64,000 nucleotides of DNA from Sedimenticola sp. (GCA_026985055.1 JALSQZ010000165.1:1-64000); one strand, 5' to 3'. Numbered from the stretch's first letter, positions 48,537 through 59,816 are shown. Numbers and translations are program-made. Notes: generated from the letters alone by a model not told the origin.

Positions 48537-49432
48537 GAGTGGATCAGGGAACGATATTTTTTCCGCAAGGTTCGTGCCATACCCCGGGAATAGCGGTAGG
48601 GAAAAGCCAACCCGGCACGAAACCAGAACGGCGGCAATCGGTCACAATCCTTCCTGCCATCAGCCAGACAGCGCGCCCAACGAATCTGCGCATCATAATA
48701 AAGAGGATGCATCAGCGTCTGGCGAAGCGCGGTAGCCATGCGTATCTGACGATGTTTCCGTTTTGAAGACAAACCATTGTCACCATCCCGCTGACGATGG
48801 TGGACGATTCCCGCATCCGGATTGTATTGATACTCATATCCGACATATCTGGCGCGGGCAAAAAACTCCTGACCGATGAAACCATAGAGTTTGAGACGTT
48901 CACTGAACAGCCCCATGTCAATGAAGTCCTCCCGATACAGGCAGATATTCGCCTCGACGAATGCCAGGCGGGAATTTTTCCGCAACAGGCTGTCAAAGGA
49001 CATCGACTGACAGGGAGGCAACCGCGCCAGTTCCTGCATCTTTGCCAGTTGCGCTCGATCAGAGGAATCTGCCGGGTGTCGCGGGCCACCGGTAATCACC
49101 CGGCGCTTTACCGATTGCTTGTGCGCGGCGACAAATCCAGTCTGAGGAAAATTATCATCGTCGAGTATCACTACCGCTTCCCCGTCCGCTGCGAGAATGC
49201 CCCTGTTCCTCGCCACCGCCAGGCCGTAGCCTGTGCAATGCGTATTCACCCATTTCAGGTCAAAACCGGGGCGCAACTGATGCAACATCTTTTCCGTGTG
49301 ATCCGTGCAGCCATCCATGGCCACAATGACCTGGAAATTGCTGTCCGTCTGATCCTTCAAGCTTTCCAGCAAACGCCCCACAAGATCGGCGCGATTGCAG
49401 GTGGTAACCACAATGGACAAGTTCATTGCCAT
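48533..49432 (-). CDS. glycosyltransferase family 2
   Basis: LSIVVTTCNRADLVGRLLESLKDQTDSNFQVIVAMDGCTDHT; VVILDDDNFP. Confidence 0.92.
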   Translation of the reverse strand: MAMNLSIVVTTCNRADLVGRLLESLKDQTDSNFQVIVAMDGCTDHTEKMLHQLRPGFDLKWVNTHCTGYGLAVARNRGILAADGEAVVILDDDNFPQTGFVAAHKQSVKRRVITGGPRHPADSSDRAQLAKMQELARLPPCQSMSFDSLLRKNSRLAFVEANICLYREDFIDMGLFSERLKLYGFIGQEFFARARYVGYEYQYNPDAGIVHHRQRDGDNGLSSKRKHRQIRMATALRQTLMHPLYYDAQIRWARCLADGRKDCDRLPPFWFRAGLAFPYRYSRGMARTLRKKYRSLIHS

Positions 49433-49436
49433 GGAT

Positions 49437-50627
49437 TCAGGCCCTTTGCCCAAGGGCGTTTGTGAGCAAGCGCATTACCGGCCGCATCTTGTTTCTCCAG
49501 CCAAGATATTTTTCCGCATATTGCCGCATTTCCATGGGATACCGGGGATGTTCGTTTAATAACTGCTCATAAAAAGCCAGTACATCCCCAATGTCCAACG
49601 GTTCATCCGTGGCTGGTACCCGCAAGGAAAACGGAAAATCAGGCAAAAAATCCGGATCGGCATAACCTAGAACGAAAGGAATTCCCCTGGCGCAGTACTC
49701 ACGAGATTTCAGGTCTGAGGTCACAGTATCCCGCCGATGCATCCCGAGACAAGATACCGCCATCTGGGATTTTTTGAACAACTCCTGCAGCACCCCACCA
49801 TAGCAGGCGCCCGGGAATTCCACCCGATCCGCCACATTCTCCCGAAGGGCCAGGGCTTGCAGATTTTGCCGCTCCTTGCCGATCCCCACGATACTGAAAA
49901 CCACATCTTTGTCCCCGCCATTCCGATAGTACCTGGCCAGGCCTTTGATCACCCGGTCGTAGCCATGCCAAAAAGCCAGATTGGCCACGCCGATCAAGCG
50001 AAAGCGATCCGTATCCCCCGGTTTGTCAACAAGGGGGATTTGCTCCAGATCCACGCCATTGTCCGTGCAAATCGTAGGCACGCCGAATATGAATGATTTT
50101 TCAGAGAAGGTGACAATTCTATCCACATGCTTCCGCATCCATCGGCGGGACAAGCGATCCACCGCGCCCAGCAGATATTCCCGCAGAGAGGTCTTCTCCC
50201 TATCATAGGGATAACTGGGAATTTCGACCAGAACAAGCAAGCCGGGATTCCTCGCTTTCAGTTTTTTCAGCATATGCAGAAACACAGGAGAGCAGCCCTG
50301 GTAGCGTATGTAAATGAAATCGAGCCCGGTCAGATGAGCAGACAAAAAAGGATAGAAAAGGAAGTAATAGGCAATTCTTCGCCAGAAAGTGGAATCTCCC
50401 CAACGCTGCCAAAGCTTGCCGTTCATTCTCAGCTCATTACCACGCAGATAGTAGAGATCCACCTCTGCGGGAGCTTCACCAAGAACGTCCACCTGGGCGC
50501 GTATTTTGTTCGCCACCCCGAGCAGATGCTCATCTTCCAGATTCAGCCTGGCGATATAGGCGCCTTTCAGAGGGCGTGTCTCTGACAAGGATTTTGTTGT
50601 TACGGCAGGGATAGCATGGTTGCTCAT
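49437..50627 (-). CDS. glycosyltransferase (GT4-like)
   Basis: GVANLAFWHGYDRVIKGLARYYRNGG..VFSIVGIGKERQNLQALAL; EYCARGIPFVLGYADPDF. Confidence 0.85.
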   Translation of the reverse strand: MSNHAIPAVTTKSLSETRPLKGAYIARLNLEDEHLLGVANKIRAQVDVLGEAPAEVDLYYLRGNELRMNGKLWQRWGDSTFWRRIAYYFLFYPFLSAHLTGLDFIYIRYQGCSPVFLHMLKKLKARNPGLLVLVEIPSYPYDREKTSLREYLLGAVDRLSRRWMRKHVDRIVTFSEKSFIFGVPTICTDNGVDLEQIPLVDKPGDTDRFRLIGVANLAFWHGYDRVIKGLARYYRNGGDKDVVFSIVGIGKERQNLQALALRENVADRVEFPGACYGGVLQELFKKSQMAVSCLGMHRRDTVTSDLKSREYCARGIPFVLGYADPDFLPDFPFSLRVPATDEPLDIGDVLAFYEQLLNEHPRYPMEMRQYAEKYLGWRNKMRPVMRLLTNALGQRA

Positions 50628-52066
50628 GTCGAACCGCGCATATTCAACAAATCCAGTGCATCGCGGAAAGCGGAAACAGCGAACACCAGGTTGCCAACGA
50701 GATAGACCAAAGCCCCCAGGCCGATAACCAATACCAGATCCAGAACATTATCCACTTTCATTGCCGAGTTGATCCAGCTGACGATGATCATCATGCCCCC
50801 TCCAAGCAGAAAAGCCGGCAGACAATCACGCAACTGTCCCATTCCTCCATATCCGGTATAACACCCGACATAATATCCGTTGAGGACAAAGCCGATAATA
50901 CTCTGCAGGACAAAAGCCCAGGCAATTCCCATAACGCCATAAAAACTGCCTGCTACCAACAGGATCACTCCGGCTACAAGCTTTGCCACTTCAAGACGAA
51001 AGAACAGCCGTGCGTGCCCCAGGGCCTTGAGCAGATTGGCATTGATGACATCCATTGGCCAAAGCAACCCGGCAAGACAGAGAACCTGTAATATGGGCGC
51101 AACCGGCATCCAGGCTTCACCCAATATCACGCCGGTCACGGGATAAGCAAGGGCGGACAAACCAAAAACCAAAGGCACGGTAATCAGCATCATGACCCTG
51201 ATGGCCATTCGCGCTCCTGCTGTTCGCCTTTCAGCTTCCATGTGCGAAGAGGCAAACAGGGGCAAAGCCACCTTTGCCGCAATGCCCGTCACCAATGCGG
51301 TCGGCAGCGCCTGGATACGCTCCGCGCGGGTGTAATAACCAAGCTCCGTGAGCCCGAAAAACTTGCCCAGCAACAGGGTATAGCCTTTCCTGAAAGTCAT
51401 GTTCAGCAACCGTGACGCAAGCAGATATCCCCCAAAACCAGCAAGGCGGCGAAATGACTCCATGCTGAAGGTCCATGCCGGCATCCAGGAAGCAAGCAGC
51501 CAGAACAGCAACATGCTCACCAGGTTGGCGGTCAGGGATTGTATCGCCAGCGCCCACACACCGAATCCACTCCAGGCCAGATACACTCCGATGCCGCCGG
51601 AAACCACAGTCGATAACAGACCAACATACATGAGGTTTCGGAAATCGAGCCGCTTGGCCAATAGCGCTGAATGTACCGAACAGGCTGCGCTGAACATAAC
51701 ATTCAGCGCCATGGCCATGGTAAGAGGAAACAACACCGGTTTTTCGTAGATCCGCGCCAGCCAGGGCGCAAGGGCTGCTATTGCCGCAGCCAGAAAAAAC
51801 CCCAGCACCATGTTGAACCAGAACACGGTGGATTCATCTGCATGGGTAATGTCCTGTTTCTGGATCAAGGCCGAGGAAAAACCCACATTGACCAGCACCC
51901 AGGCAATTCCCATGAACAGGGACAACAGGGCAATGGTGCCAAAATCATCCGGCCCCAGCAGCCGCGCCAGAATGACCGATATGACAAAACCGAGTCCTTG
52001 TCGGACAAGCAGATCCATCCCACTCCACAACACCGCACTTTTGGTCTGTTGCTTCAGCATGCTCAT
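50624..52066 (-). CDS. polysaccharide flippase (Wzx/MATE-like, lipopolysaccharide biosynthesis protein)
   Basis: KSAVLWSGMDLLVRQGLGFVISVILARLLGPDDFGTIALLSLFMGIA. Confidence 0.92.
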   Translation of the reverse strand: MSMLKQQTKSAVLWSGMDLLVRQGLGFVISVILARLLGPDDFGTIALLSLFMGIAWVLVNVGFSSALIQKQDITHADESTVFWFNMVLGFFLAAAIAALAPWLARIYEKPVLFPLTMAMALNVMFSAACSVHSALLAKRLDFRNLMYVGLLSTVVSGGIGVYLAWSGFGVWALAIQSLTANLVSMLLFWLLASWMPAWTFSMESFRRLAGFGGYLLASRLLNMTFRKGYTLLLGKFFGLTELGYYTRAERIQALPTALVTGIAAKVALPLFASSHMEAERRTAGARMAIRVMMLITVPLVFGLSALAYPVTGVILGEAWMPVAPILQVLCLAGLLWPMDVINANLLKALGHARLFFRLEVAKLVAGVILLVAGSFYGVMGIAWAFVLQSIIGFVLNGYYVGCYTGYGGMGQLRDCLPAFLLGGGMMIIVSWINSAMKVDNVLDLVLVIGLGALVYLVGNLVFAVSAFRDALDLLNMRGST

Positions 52067-52116
52067 ATTATGCTCATGCCGACAGCGGCACGACTTGACG
52101 CAGCGGCGCTGCCCTC

Positions 52117-53121
52117 TCAGCCATGGAACTCCCGATACCAGGCCACGAAGTTCCTCAATCCCTCCTCCACACTGGTCGAGGGACTGAAACCAGTAGCTTT
52201 GTACAAGGCTTCGGTATCGGCATAGGTCGCAGTGACATCTCCATTCTGCATGGGCAGCATTTCCATGTTTGCCTTCACTCCCAGATGCTTTTCCAACACC
52301 TTGATGAAATCCAGAAGTTGCACCGTATCGCTGTTACCGATATTGAAAATGCGATACGGCGCATAGCTTGTGGCGGGGTCCGGATCATCACCACTCCAGT
52401 CGGGATTTCCAGATGGAGGCTGGTCAATGACCCGCACCACCCCTTCGACAATATCATCGATATAGGTAAAATCACGCTTCATCCGTCCCTGGTTGAAAAC
52501 CGGGATGGGTTCCCCTGCAAGAATCTTTTGCGTAAAACTGAAATAGGCCATGTCCGGTCGTCCCCAGGGACCATATACCGTAAAGAAACGCAGACCAGTG
52601 CAAGGCAGGCCATACAAATGGGCATAACTGTGCGCCATGAGCTCGGCAGCCTTCTTTGTGGCGGCATACAGGGAAACCGGGTGATCGACATTGTCATGCT
52701 CGGAAAACGGCAGACGGGTATTGGCCCCGTAAACAGAGCTGGATGACGCAAACACCAGGTGCTTGACCCCGCCATGCCGACATCCCTCCAGCACATTGCC
52801 CACGCCTACCAGGTTGGCATCCACATAGGCGTCGGGATTTTCCAGGGAGTAACGTACACCAGCCTGGGCCGCCAGGTTGACGACGACATCAAATGCATGC
52901 TTCGAAAACAGTTTGCGCATGCCCTTGCGATCGGAAATATCCAGCTTGCGAAACTCAAACCCCGGAATGTCTGCCACTCTTCCCAGGCGCGCTTCCTTGA
53001 GGGAAACATCATAGTAGTCATTGAGATTGTCGATTCCGACGACCTCATCACCACGATCCAGCAGCTTAAGCGCCAGTTCATTACCGATGAAACCGGCTAC
53101 ACCGGTTATGAGTATTTTCAT
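52117..53121 (-). CDS. NAD-dependent epimerase, probably UDP-glucuronate 4-epimerase
   Basis: MKILITGVAGFIGNELALKLLDRGDEVVGIDNLNDYYDVSLK; SSVYGANTRLPFSEHDNVDHPVSLYAATKKAAELMAHSYAHLYGLP. Confidence 0.93.
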   Translation of the reverse strand: MKILITGVAGFIGNELALKLLDRGDEVVGIDNLNDYYDVSLKEARLGRVADIPGFEFRKLDISDRKGMRKLFSKHAFDVVVNLAAQAGVRYSLENPDAYVDANLVGVGNVLEGCRHGGVKHLVFASSSSVYGANTRLPFSEHDNVDHPVSLYAATKKAAELMAHSYAHLYGLPCTGLRFFTVYGPWGRPDMAYFSFTQKILAGEPIPVFNQGRMKRDFTYIDDIVEGVVRVIDQPPSGNPDWSGDDPDPATSYAPYRIFNIGNSDTVQLLDFIKVLEKHLGVKANMEMLPMQNGDVTATYADTEALYKATGFSPSTSVEEGLRNFVAWYREFHG

Positions 53122-53206
53122 GCTCGTGTCCCACAAAATCTGATAACGGATCCCGGCAAACCCGGTCTTCCTGAAACATCAGCAAACCCTTGTGCCAGGA
53201 GACGGC

Positions 53207-54529
53207 TCAGCAACGGCCTATGCCGTAATAGCTGAACCCTTCTGCACGAAGTTTGCCCGGATCATAAATATTTCTGCCATCAAAGATCACAGGGGTGGCA
53301 AGGGATTCCCTGATGGTCTGAAAATCCGGGCTGCGAAAAACATTCCACTCGGTTACCACTGCCAGAGCATCAGCTCCTGCCAGCGCCTGCTCGGGTGTCT
53401 CTGTCAGAAACAGGTCGTCGCGCTCTCCATAGATCCGCCTTGCTTCATCCATGGCAACCGGATCAAACGCTGCCACTTTGGCACCCGCTGCCCACAGGGC
53501 TTCCATCAGCACCCGACTGGGAGCATCCCGCATGTCATCCGTGTTCGGCTTGAACGCCAGTCCCCAAAGGGCGATGCGCCTGCCCTGCAAGTCTCCCTGG
53601 AAATGCTTCCGGATCTTGTGGAAAAGCATCTGTTTCTGCCTTTTGTTCACCGCTTCCACCGCTTCCAGAAGCTGAGCCTGATAACCGACTTCATTGGCGG
53701 TACGTTCCAGAGCCGAAACGTCTTTGGGAAAACAGGATCCTCCGTAGCCACATCCGGGATAGATAAAGGAGTAGCCAATACGATTGTCCGCACCTATACC
53801 CTGACGCACCTGTTCAATATCCGCCCCCAGTTTTTCCGCGAGATTGGCCAGCTCGTTCATGAAACTGATCTTGGTCGCAAGCATTGCGTTGGCCGCATAC
53901 TTGGTCAGTTCGGCGGAACGTACATCCATGGTAATCAGGCGGTCATGATTACGATTGAAGGGCGCATACAAAGTATGCAGCAGATCTGTCGCCCTGGAGC
54001 TGCTGGAACCGATGATGATACGGTCCGGCTTCATGAAATCGGCAATCGCCGCTCCTTCCTTGAGAAATTCAGGATTGGAAACCACATCGAATTCCAGTTC
54101 CAATCCTCTGTCCTGCAACACGCCAGAGATTGTCGCACTCACTTTGTCAGCGGTGCCCACAGGGACCGTGGACTTGTCCACTACAACACGATACTCCTGC
54201 ATATGCCGGGCGATGGTTTCTGCCACCTGCAATACATGCTGAAGGTCGGCAGAGCCATCTTCATCCGGTGGCGTACCGACTGCAATGAACTGCAACAGGC
54301 CGTGTTCGACCGCTTCTGCCGCATTTGTGGTAAAGCGCAGCCTGCCAGCCTCGACATTGCGTTCCACCAGTGAATCGAGATCAGGCTCATAGATGGGAAT
54401 GATCCCCTGCCGAAGTGCGGCGATCTTTTTTTCGTCGATATCCACACACAATACATCATTGCCGACTTCCGCAAGGCATGCGCCGCTGACCAGTCCCACA
54501 TAGCCTGTTCCAAATATACTTATCTTCAT
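53207..54529 (-). CDS. UDP-glucose 6-dehydrogenase
   Basis: [67 protein letters not shown]. Confidence 0.94.
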   Translation of the reverse strand: MKISIFGTGYVGLVSGACLAEVGNDVLCVDIDEKKIAALRQGIIPIYEPDLDSLVERNVEAGRLRFTTNAAEAVEHGLLQFIAVGTPPDEDGSADLQHVLQVAETIARHMQEYRVVVDKSTVPVGTADKVSATISGVLQDRGLELEFDVVSNPEFLKEGAAIADFMKPDRIIIGSSSSRATDLLHTLYAPFNRNHDRLITMDVRSAELTKYAANAMLATKISFMNELANLAEKLGADIEQVRQGIGADNRIGYSFIYPGCGYGGSCFPKDVSALERTANEVGYQAQLLEAVEAVNKRQKQMLFHKIRKHFQGDLQGRRIALWGLAFKPNTDDMRDAPSRVLMEALWAAGAKVAAFDPVAMDEARRIYGERDDLFLTETPEQALAGADALAVVTEWNVFRSPDFQTIRESLATPVIFDGRNIYDPGKLRAEGFSYYGIGRC

Positions 54530-54555
54530 ATGGTTTCGCTTCTGCTTCCAGATTG

Positions 54556-56037
54556 TTACCAATCTTTCATGGTTATTGGTTTGCGTGGTTTGCTCACCGT
54601 CGGGATCGGTACGGCGGGAGTATTCAGTCGCCGGGTACGCACACGCTTGCGTGTCTTGTCGCTGATCTCCTGTTCTTCATTGTTTTCGTGAAGAAACAGC
54701 CCCAAAAGAAAAGCAAACCAAATGGCGTTGGCCGGTTTGTGCAGATTGAAATCGATCAGGGAATGCAGGATCAGCAGCAACAAACCGATACCTGCTCCAA
54801 CCTGCACATAACGGAAAGTTCTCCAGCGTCCACTCCTCCAGACCGCAAGCCAGCCCCGGGCGAAGACCAACAACCCGGACAGTATCAGTAACAAAGCAGC
54901 CACTCCTCCATCGAAAAGCCATTCCAGATAGTCATTGTGTGCGTGATTGACAAAGGCATCCACGCTGGCTGGTTGATAATGCGGATAGATTTCAGGATAA
55001 CTTCCAGCACCAGCGCCAAGCGGGAAATTGTCCATGATTCCCCTTAGCGTACTGGCATAGATATTCCAGCGCATATCTTCCATGCTATCTTCGGAAAACC
55101 GGTCAAGAATGGGCGCCAGTCCGATTTCTGCGGTGAGTACCATGATAACCGCGAACAACGTGCCATAGGTGCCATATACGTTGCTGCCACCCAATCGCCG
55201 GGAAAAAGCAATCATCACCAGAAACAGACCCAGCATGGCCAGGGCAATACCTGCCCGTGAGCGGGTAAAAACCAAGGCCAGCAAAACAACCAGACCGATC
55301 AGGGCATACAGGCCAGCCTGATGGCCTTTCAGGGTACTGAGAAAATTCATGCGCTCGCGCCAGCGGGATCCACGCGGACCGAGACTATGGGTATGTCCCA
55401 CGCTTGCCGCCAGCAGCGCCAAAGCCACGGGAAACGTCATTTCCAGAAAACCAGCCAGATGGTCCTTGTTCAGGTAGGTACCCGCTGCCGCCTTCATCCC
55501 GTATTCATTTGGCAGATACAATGCGCCACCAAATCCTCCGCCATACTGCATCAAACTGAGCACGGACTGAAAAACAGCCATGCCCAGCATGATATAGACG
55601 AGCTTCATGACCTGCTGGCGCGGCAGACTGCATACCGCCATGAATACCGCAATCGGCGGCAATAACGCCCACAGGGCAGCCTCGGTATTGTGCGGCACCA
55701 GGCTCAAACTGCGCCATTGGCTATCGGTCGATCCCACCGCCGAAAAGACTGATTGGAGAAAGTCTCTTCCAGGCAGGGAATACAGCGTATCCAGCGGCAG
55801 AGCAATCAATCCCGGTACCGGCAGCAGAAACAGAGCCGCCGACCATCCGAGGTGACTGGTCTTGACCTGTTCCAGCGGTTGCGCGCGGAGAAACAGCAAA
55901 AGGAGCACGGACAGCGCCAACAATTCCAGTACCATCAGTGGCAACGGCAGATTACCTGCTCTGAACAATGGAGCAAAAATCAGCATGATGATCAATAGCC
56001 ACAGGATGCTGCGATCCTGACGAGAAGAAGCGGCCAT
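54556..56037 (-). CDS. O-antigen ligase/polymerase family protein
   Basis: Polytopic; [66 protein letters not shown]. Confidence 0.9.
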   Translation of the reverse strand: MAASSRQDRSILWLLIIMLIFAPLFRAGNLPLPLMVLELLALSVLLLLFLRAQPLEQVKTSHLGWSAALFLLPVPGLIALPLDTLYSLPGRDFLQSVFSAVGSTDSQWRSLSLVPHNTEAALWALLPPIAVFMAVCSLPRQQVMKLVYIMLGMAVFQSVLSLMQYGGGFGGALYLPNEYGMKAAAGTYLNKDHLAGFLEMTFPVALALLAASVGHTHSLGPRGSRWRERMNFLSTLKGHQAGLYALIGLVVLLALVFTRSRAGIALAMLGLFLVMIAFSRRLGGSNVYGTYGTLFAVIMVLTAEIGLAPILDRFSEDSMEDMRWNIYASTLRGIMDNFPLGAGAGSYPEIYPHYQPASVDAFVNHAHNDYLEWLFDGGVAALLLILSGLLVFARGWLAVWRSGRWRTFRYVQVGAGIGLLLLILHSLIDFNLHKPANAIWFAFLLGLFLHENNEEQEISDKTRKRVRTRRLNTPAVPIPTVSKPRKPITMKDW

Positions 56038-56041
56038 GATT

Positions 56042-56941
56042 TCAGGGACTGATGGGAGGACGCGGTGGCGGATTGTTCGCGGGATTGTCCGGCAGCGGCC
56101 CCAACAACACACCGGTACCCACCACCACACCAACATCCTCGATGGTCATGTTGCCAAATACGGCTGGGGTGCAGTTCAGCGGTGTAGCTGCACCTGGCGG
56201 ACAGCTGGCTGCATCGATGGCTACTTGTTGCTGACCATCCCATGTTTCATTGCAGCCGTTGAAATAGACAACTTCCACATGCGACTCCTTGGGCAGTTCA
56301 AGCTTCCAGCCATCCTTGAGCTTGTCACCTTGAACCGCATGCGCCAGATCCTTTCCTGAATCAACCAGCACATCTCCTTCCACCTTGTATATCTGGGCAA
56401 TGGGACAGGCATCACTGGAAACCTTCACGGTGGTCTTGCCCTCATGGGTGGTAACACAAGCGCCCGGATAACTGATTTCGGCTGCGCCATCGAGCTTCAG
56501 CTCATCCCCTTCCTGGAGCGCCTGTCCTTCTTGTACAGCAAGATACTGTCCATTGCGTCGTATCAGAGCAGTACCCACCAACTGACTCAGAATGATCTGA
56601 TCACCATCAGCATTGGCCGCTGCATCGAGACAGGGCGTCCACAAGGCCGCAAACCGGTTGCAGGCATCAGCGCTCACATCGATAATCTTCGCGCCTTCCC
56701 AGGTGATTTCGCAATCATCGTCGAAAACCAGATGAGCCCTGGAATTCTCCATGATCATCAATCGGTCACCCTCTTTCAGGCGACGCCCCTGTTTCACGGG
56801 AAGATAGCGATCTCCCTGAAACAAGAGCACTTCTCCTTCTACCTCAGACAATACGGCGATGGAATCATCCTTTGCCCAGACGCCGGCATGGAACAGCAGC
56901 ATCGACAGGAAAGCAAGAACCACGACTATTGTCTTTCGCAT
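56042..56941 (-). CDS. secreted FecR-like protein with three internal repeats
   Basis: Signal peptide MRKTIVVVLAFLSMLLFHAGVWA; three units GxVL/ALI...GxxLxxGDxL...C...W/HxG...SxxAC. Confidence 0.65.
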   Translation of the reverse strand: MRKTIVVVLAFLSMLLFHAGVWAKDDSIAVLSEVEGEVLLFQGDRYLPVKQGRRLKEGDRLMIMENSRAHLVFDDDCEITWEGAKIIDVSADACNRFAALWTPCLDAAANADGDQIILSQLVGTALIRRNGQYLAVQEGQALQEGDELKLDGAAEISYPGACVTTHEGKTTVKVSSDACPIAQIYKVEGDVLVDSGKDLAHAVQGDKLKDGWKLELPKESHVEVVYFNGCNETWDGQQQVAIDAASCPPGAATPLNCTPAVFGNMTIEDVGVVVGTGVLLGPLPDNPANNPPPRPPISP

Positions 56942-57111
56942 AGGAATGAGCATCGAAAAATGATAATTCGGGTGATTATCCATGTTGTCGCTATCAGTCA
57001 CCCCTGGCCAAGAATGCGGATCAGCAATAATTATATGATAATCCACAGGATTTAGAGTTTGATTCTAGCATTTTTTATAAATCGGTGCCGACCAACGGGC
57101 GCAGCATGGTT

Positions 57112-58365
57112 TCAGGACATTTTGCGTATGGATATCCGGTCAAACCAGACTTCCCCTTCCACCAAGGGGTACTCATCACCACCATCACTGATCTCCAGCC
57201 TGAGTACCTGCCCCCGGCAGTCCGCCGCGTCCGGCACTTCGAAAGTGGCTTGCTGCATCTCCCAGTCACTGGCTCCCACCAAAGGCAAAACAGCGCCCAG
57301 CAACCGGTCATTTTCTCCGGCGCAACGCACCACCCAGCGCAATCCCCCGGAAATACGCAGGCGATCCACGCGCTGACGCAATTGCAGTACATAGCGCCCC
57401 TTGCCCAAAAGCAGATACTGGTATACCTGCTGACGGGGAGTTGGTTGCCCCCGATAAAGAATATGCAGACTTTTTTCTCCCTCCCCTCCATAAGTGTGTT
57501 TACGGCGGACAATCAGGGACTTGTGCTCAGGAAAATACCAGAAAAATCCGCCATTTCCGGGCGGCAGTTCGAACCCTCCATCGAACACGCTGCCCAGATA
57601 GCGACGTTGTTTCTGCGAGAGCCCGTTTATCCACACCAGATAGGCTTCCGGCCACTGCTGTTCTTTTTGCAGACGCTCTACCAGCATTGCGCGTTCCTCA
57701 TCAGACAAGGGGGTTTTGCTGGCATGACGCAGGGTCGCAATCCTGACAACGGTTTCCAGACGCTCGGCATGTTTGGCCAGATAGGCAAAAAAACCGTTCC
57801 ACCAGCTGGGAGGAGATTGCAGCAGTCTATTGAGTACGCCCCGGGTCGCGGGATTTTCCGCCAGGTTCGCGAGCAAGGGATAGATACGCTTCCCCTGATC
57901 GGAATCCAGTTCCAGTACAGCTGCCCAATTTTGCACCGCCTTGTCCAGATCTCCCCTGGCCATCCAATAATCCGCAGCGCGAAAGCGCACATCCTTGTTT
58001 GCCGGCATGCGTTCGATGGCCAATACCATGAGTGAATCCGCTTGATCTGGCTTGCCTGATTGCAGCAACAAATTCGCAAGGACCTGCATGGGTTCAGCAT
58101 CCCCTGGATTCAGCACGATAGCGCGGCGTAACAGATCGATCGCTTTTTGCGGATCGGTTTCCATGAGCAACCGCCCCTTGAGATACAGGGCACGCGGCTG
58201 ATTGCCATTCCACAGCAGGGCGCTATCCACGGCCTGTGCATCACCCAGCCGGGCTTTTCTCGTATAGTGGTCGCCCAGGCCGGTAACCAGAATTCTCCAG
58301 GCCAGCAACAAGCCCATGAAGAGAATGAGCAAAGAAAAGACTACATGTTTTCTCCGCTGCATCAT
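57112..58365 (-). CDS. TPR-containing membrane-anchored protein
   Basis: N-terminal TM; TPR-like AIDLLRRAIVLNPGDAEPMQVLANLLLQSGKPDQADSLMVLAI. Confidence 0.75.
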   Translation of the reverse strand: MMQRRKHVVFSLLILFMGLLLAWRILVTGLGDHYTRKARLGDAQAVDSALLWNGNQPRALYLKGRLLMETDPQKAIDLLRRAIVLNPGDAEPMQVLANLLLQSGKPDQADSLMVLAIERMPANKDVRFRAADYWMARGDLDKAVQNWAAVLELDSDQGKRIYPLLANLAENPATRGVLNRLLQSPPSWWNGFFAYLAKHAERLETVVRIATLRHASKTPLSDEERAMLVERLQKEQQWPEAYLVWINGLSQKQRRYLGSVFDGGFELPPGNGGFFWYFPEHKSLIVRRKHTYGGEGEKSLHILYRGQPTPRQQVYQYLLLGKGRYVLQLRQRVDRLRISGGLRWVVRCAGENDRLLGAVLPLVGASDWEMQQATFEVPDAADCRGQVLRLEISDGGDEYPLVEGEVWFDRISIRKMS

Positions 58366-59816
58366 TTCCCCTCTGCCTGAATATCATGTCTGAGCCTGGT
58401 TATATACAGACGCCGCCCCCTGGGAGCCAGATGGAAAACCATCCTGCCACGGTAATGAATCCGCTTTTCGTCTTCAGCTGAATCGGCGTTTGCGCTGATC
58501 TCAGCCCAGGCCTGATATCTGTTGCCGCTTACTGGAACAATTTTCAGTTGCTCCAGACTGAAACGTCTCTGCCTGGTAGAGTCGAACACCTGCTGGTATC
58601 CCAGTTTGATTTGTTCCCGGCCTGTTCGTTCATTGGCGCTGGCATCCAGGGTAAACAGACGCGACAAGCCTTCCACATCCCCTCTTTCCCACGCGCGAAT
58701 ATAGCGCATCAGCACGAACTCCGGCTGCATGTTCGCCGAACCGGCATCACTGATCATCTTCACATCTGCAGTCTGCCCCATGTCCGGCAACGAGCCCGCT
58801 GATACCATCCCGGCACCATCGAAGGATGGAACCCTATCCCGGACATCGCTCCGCTTCGCAGAGTTTGCAGACGCAATGGTTTCCAACCCGGCCGACTCCC
58901 GCGGTGTTACCACCCGCTTGTGCGCTTGCTCTACCGCCGTGTTTGCTGCCGCTTCCGAAGGCTCCATCGGTTCACTTGTGGCGGGTGTCGATGGTACAGA
59001 ATGCAGGGAATCAACCGTTGCCCCTGACGCCGGGAGCAATGCCTGAACAGATGTTTTCATTCCCTTGTGTTCCGGGAGGATAACTGTTGGAATCAACGGA
59101 TTCACCGGCACCTGGTCTGCCAGTCGTGTTTCGGGAACGTTGTCATCGACCAGCATGAGGCTTGTACTCTCCCGGTTGCTTATGGCCACCAGCATCACCA
59201 GAATCAACAGGGATGCAATAATCAGCCAGACGAAGGCTTGCGGATTCCGTTGCAACAAGGTAACACGATACAGCGCATCTACGGGACGAACCGGTTGGGA
59301 AAGCGGGGCGCGATAACGCGGCGTTGCCTGACCTCTTGGCGCCCTGCTCCGGGTAGTGACTGCATCGCCTGTCTGTTGCAGGCTCGCATCATACGCACGA
59401 CGCTTGTCCGGGCGTTTCAATACGGCATAGGCGTTGTTCAGCTGGCGCACGGCTTTGTCCACCCACTGTTCCGAACGGTTGATACGATCCGGATGGAACA
59501 GGCTGATGAGCAACCGGTAGCGCCTGCGTATCTCTTCCGTTGCAGCATTCGAAGCCAAACCCAGTATCTGGTAATGATTGTTTCCCGGAGAAAACAGATG
59601 TTGACGAATGAATGCATAGGCCGCGCTGTTCAGTTCATCGATACTGCAACCCAGCTGTCGGGCCAGTTCGGACAGACGCTCATCCGGCCGGGAGAGACGA
59701 TTGAGAAATCCCGACAGATCGACCGGTGCCTCCAGCATGCCCAATGCCGCCATACCACCCCCCCTGCGGTGAAGTCGCAGCAATTCCCGGTAAAAACTGT
59801 CTACTTGCCGACTCAT
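58362..59816 (-). CDS. J-domain protein with TM segment and NTF2/SnoaL-like C-terminal domain
   Basis: YQILGLASNAATEEIRRRYRLLISLFHPDRINRSEQWVDKAVRQLNNAYAVLKRPDKRRAYD (HPD motif); TM FVWLIIASLLILVMLVAIS; C-terminal MRYIRAWERGDVEGLSRLF. Confidence 0.82.
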   Translation of the reverse strand: MSRQVDSFYRELLRLHRRGGGMAALGMLEAPVDLSGFLNRLSRPDERLSELARQLGCSIDELNSAAYAFIRQHLFSPGNNHYQILGLASNAATEEIRRRYRLLISLFHPDRINRSEQWVDKAVRQLNNAYAVLKRPDKRRAYDASLQQTGDAVTTRSRAPRGQATPRYRAPLSQPVRPVDALYRVTLLQRNPQAFVWLIIASLLILVMLVAISNRESTSLMLVDDNVPETRLADQVPVNPLIPTVILPEHKGMKTSVQALLPASGATVDSLHSVPSTPATSEPMEPSEAAANTAVEQAHKRVVTPRESAGLETIASANSAKRSDVRDRVPSFDGAGMVSAGSLPDMGQTADVKMISDAGSANMQPEFVLMRYIRAWERGDVEGLSRLFTLDASANERTGREQIKLGYQQVFDSTRQRRFSLEQLKIVPVSGNRYQAWAEISANADSAEDEKRIHYRGRMVFHLAPRGRRLYITRLRHDIQAEGK

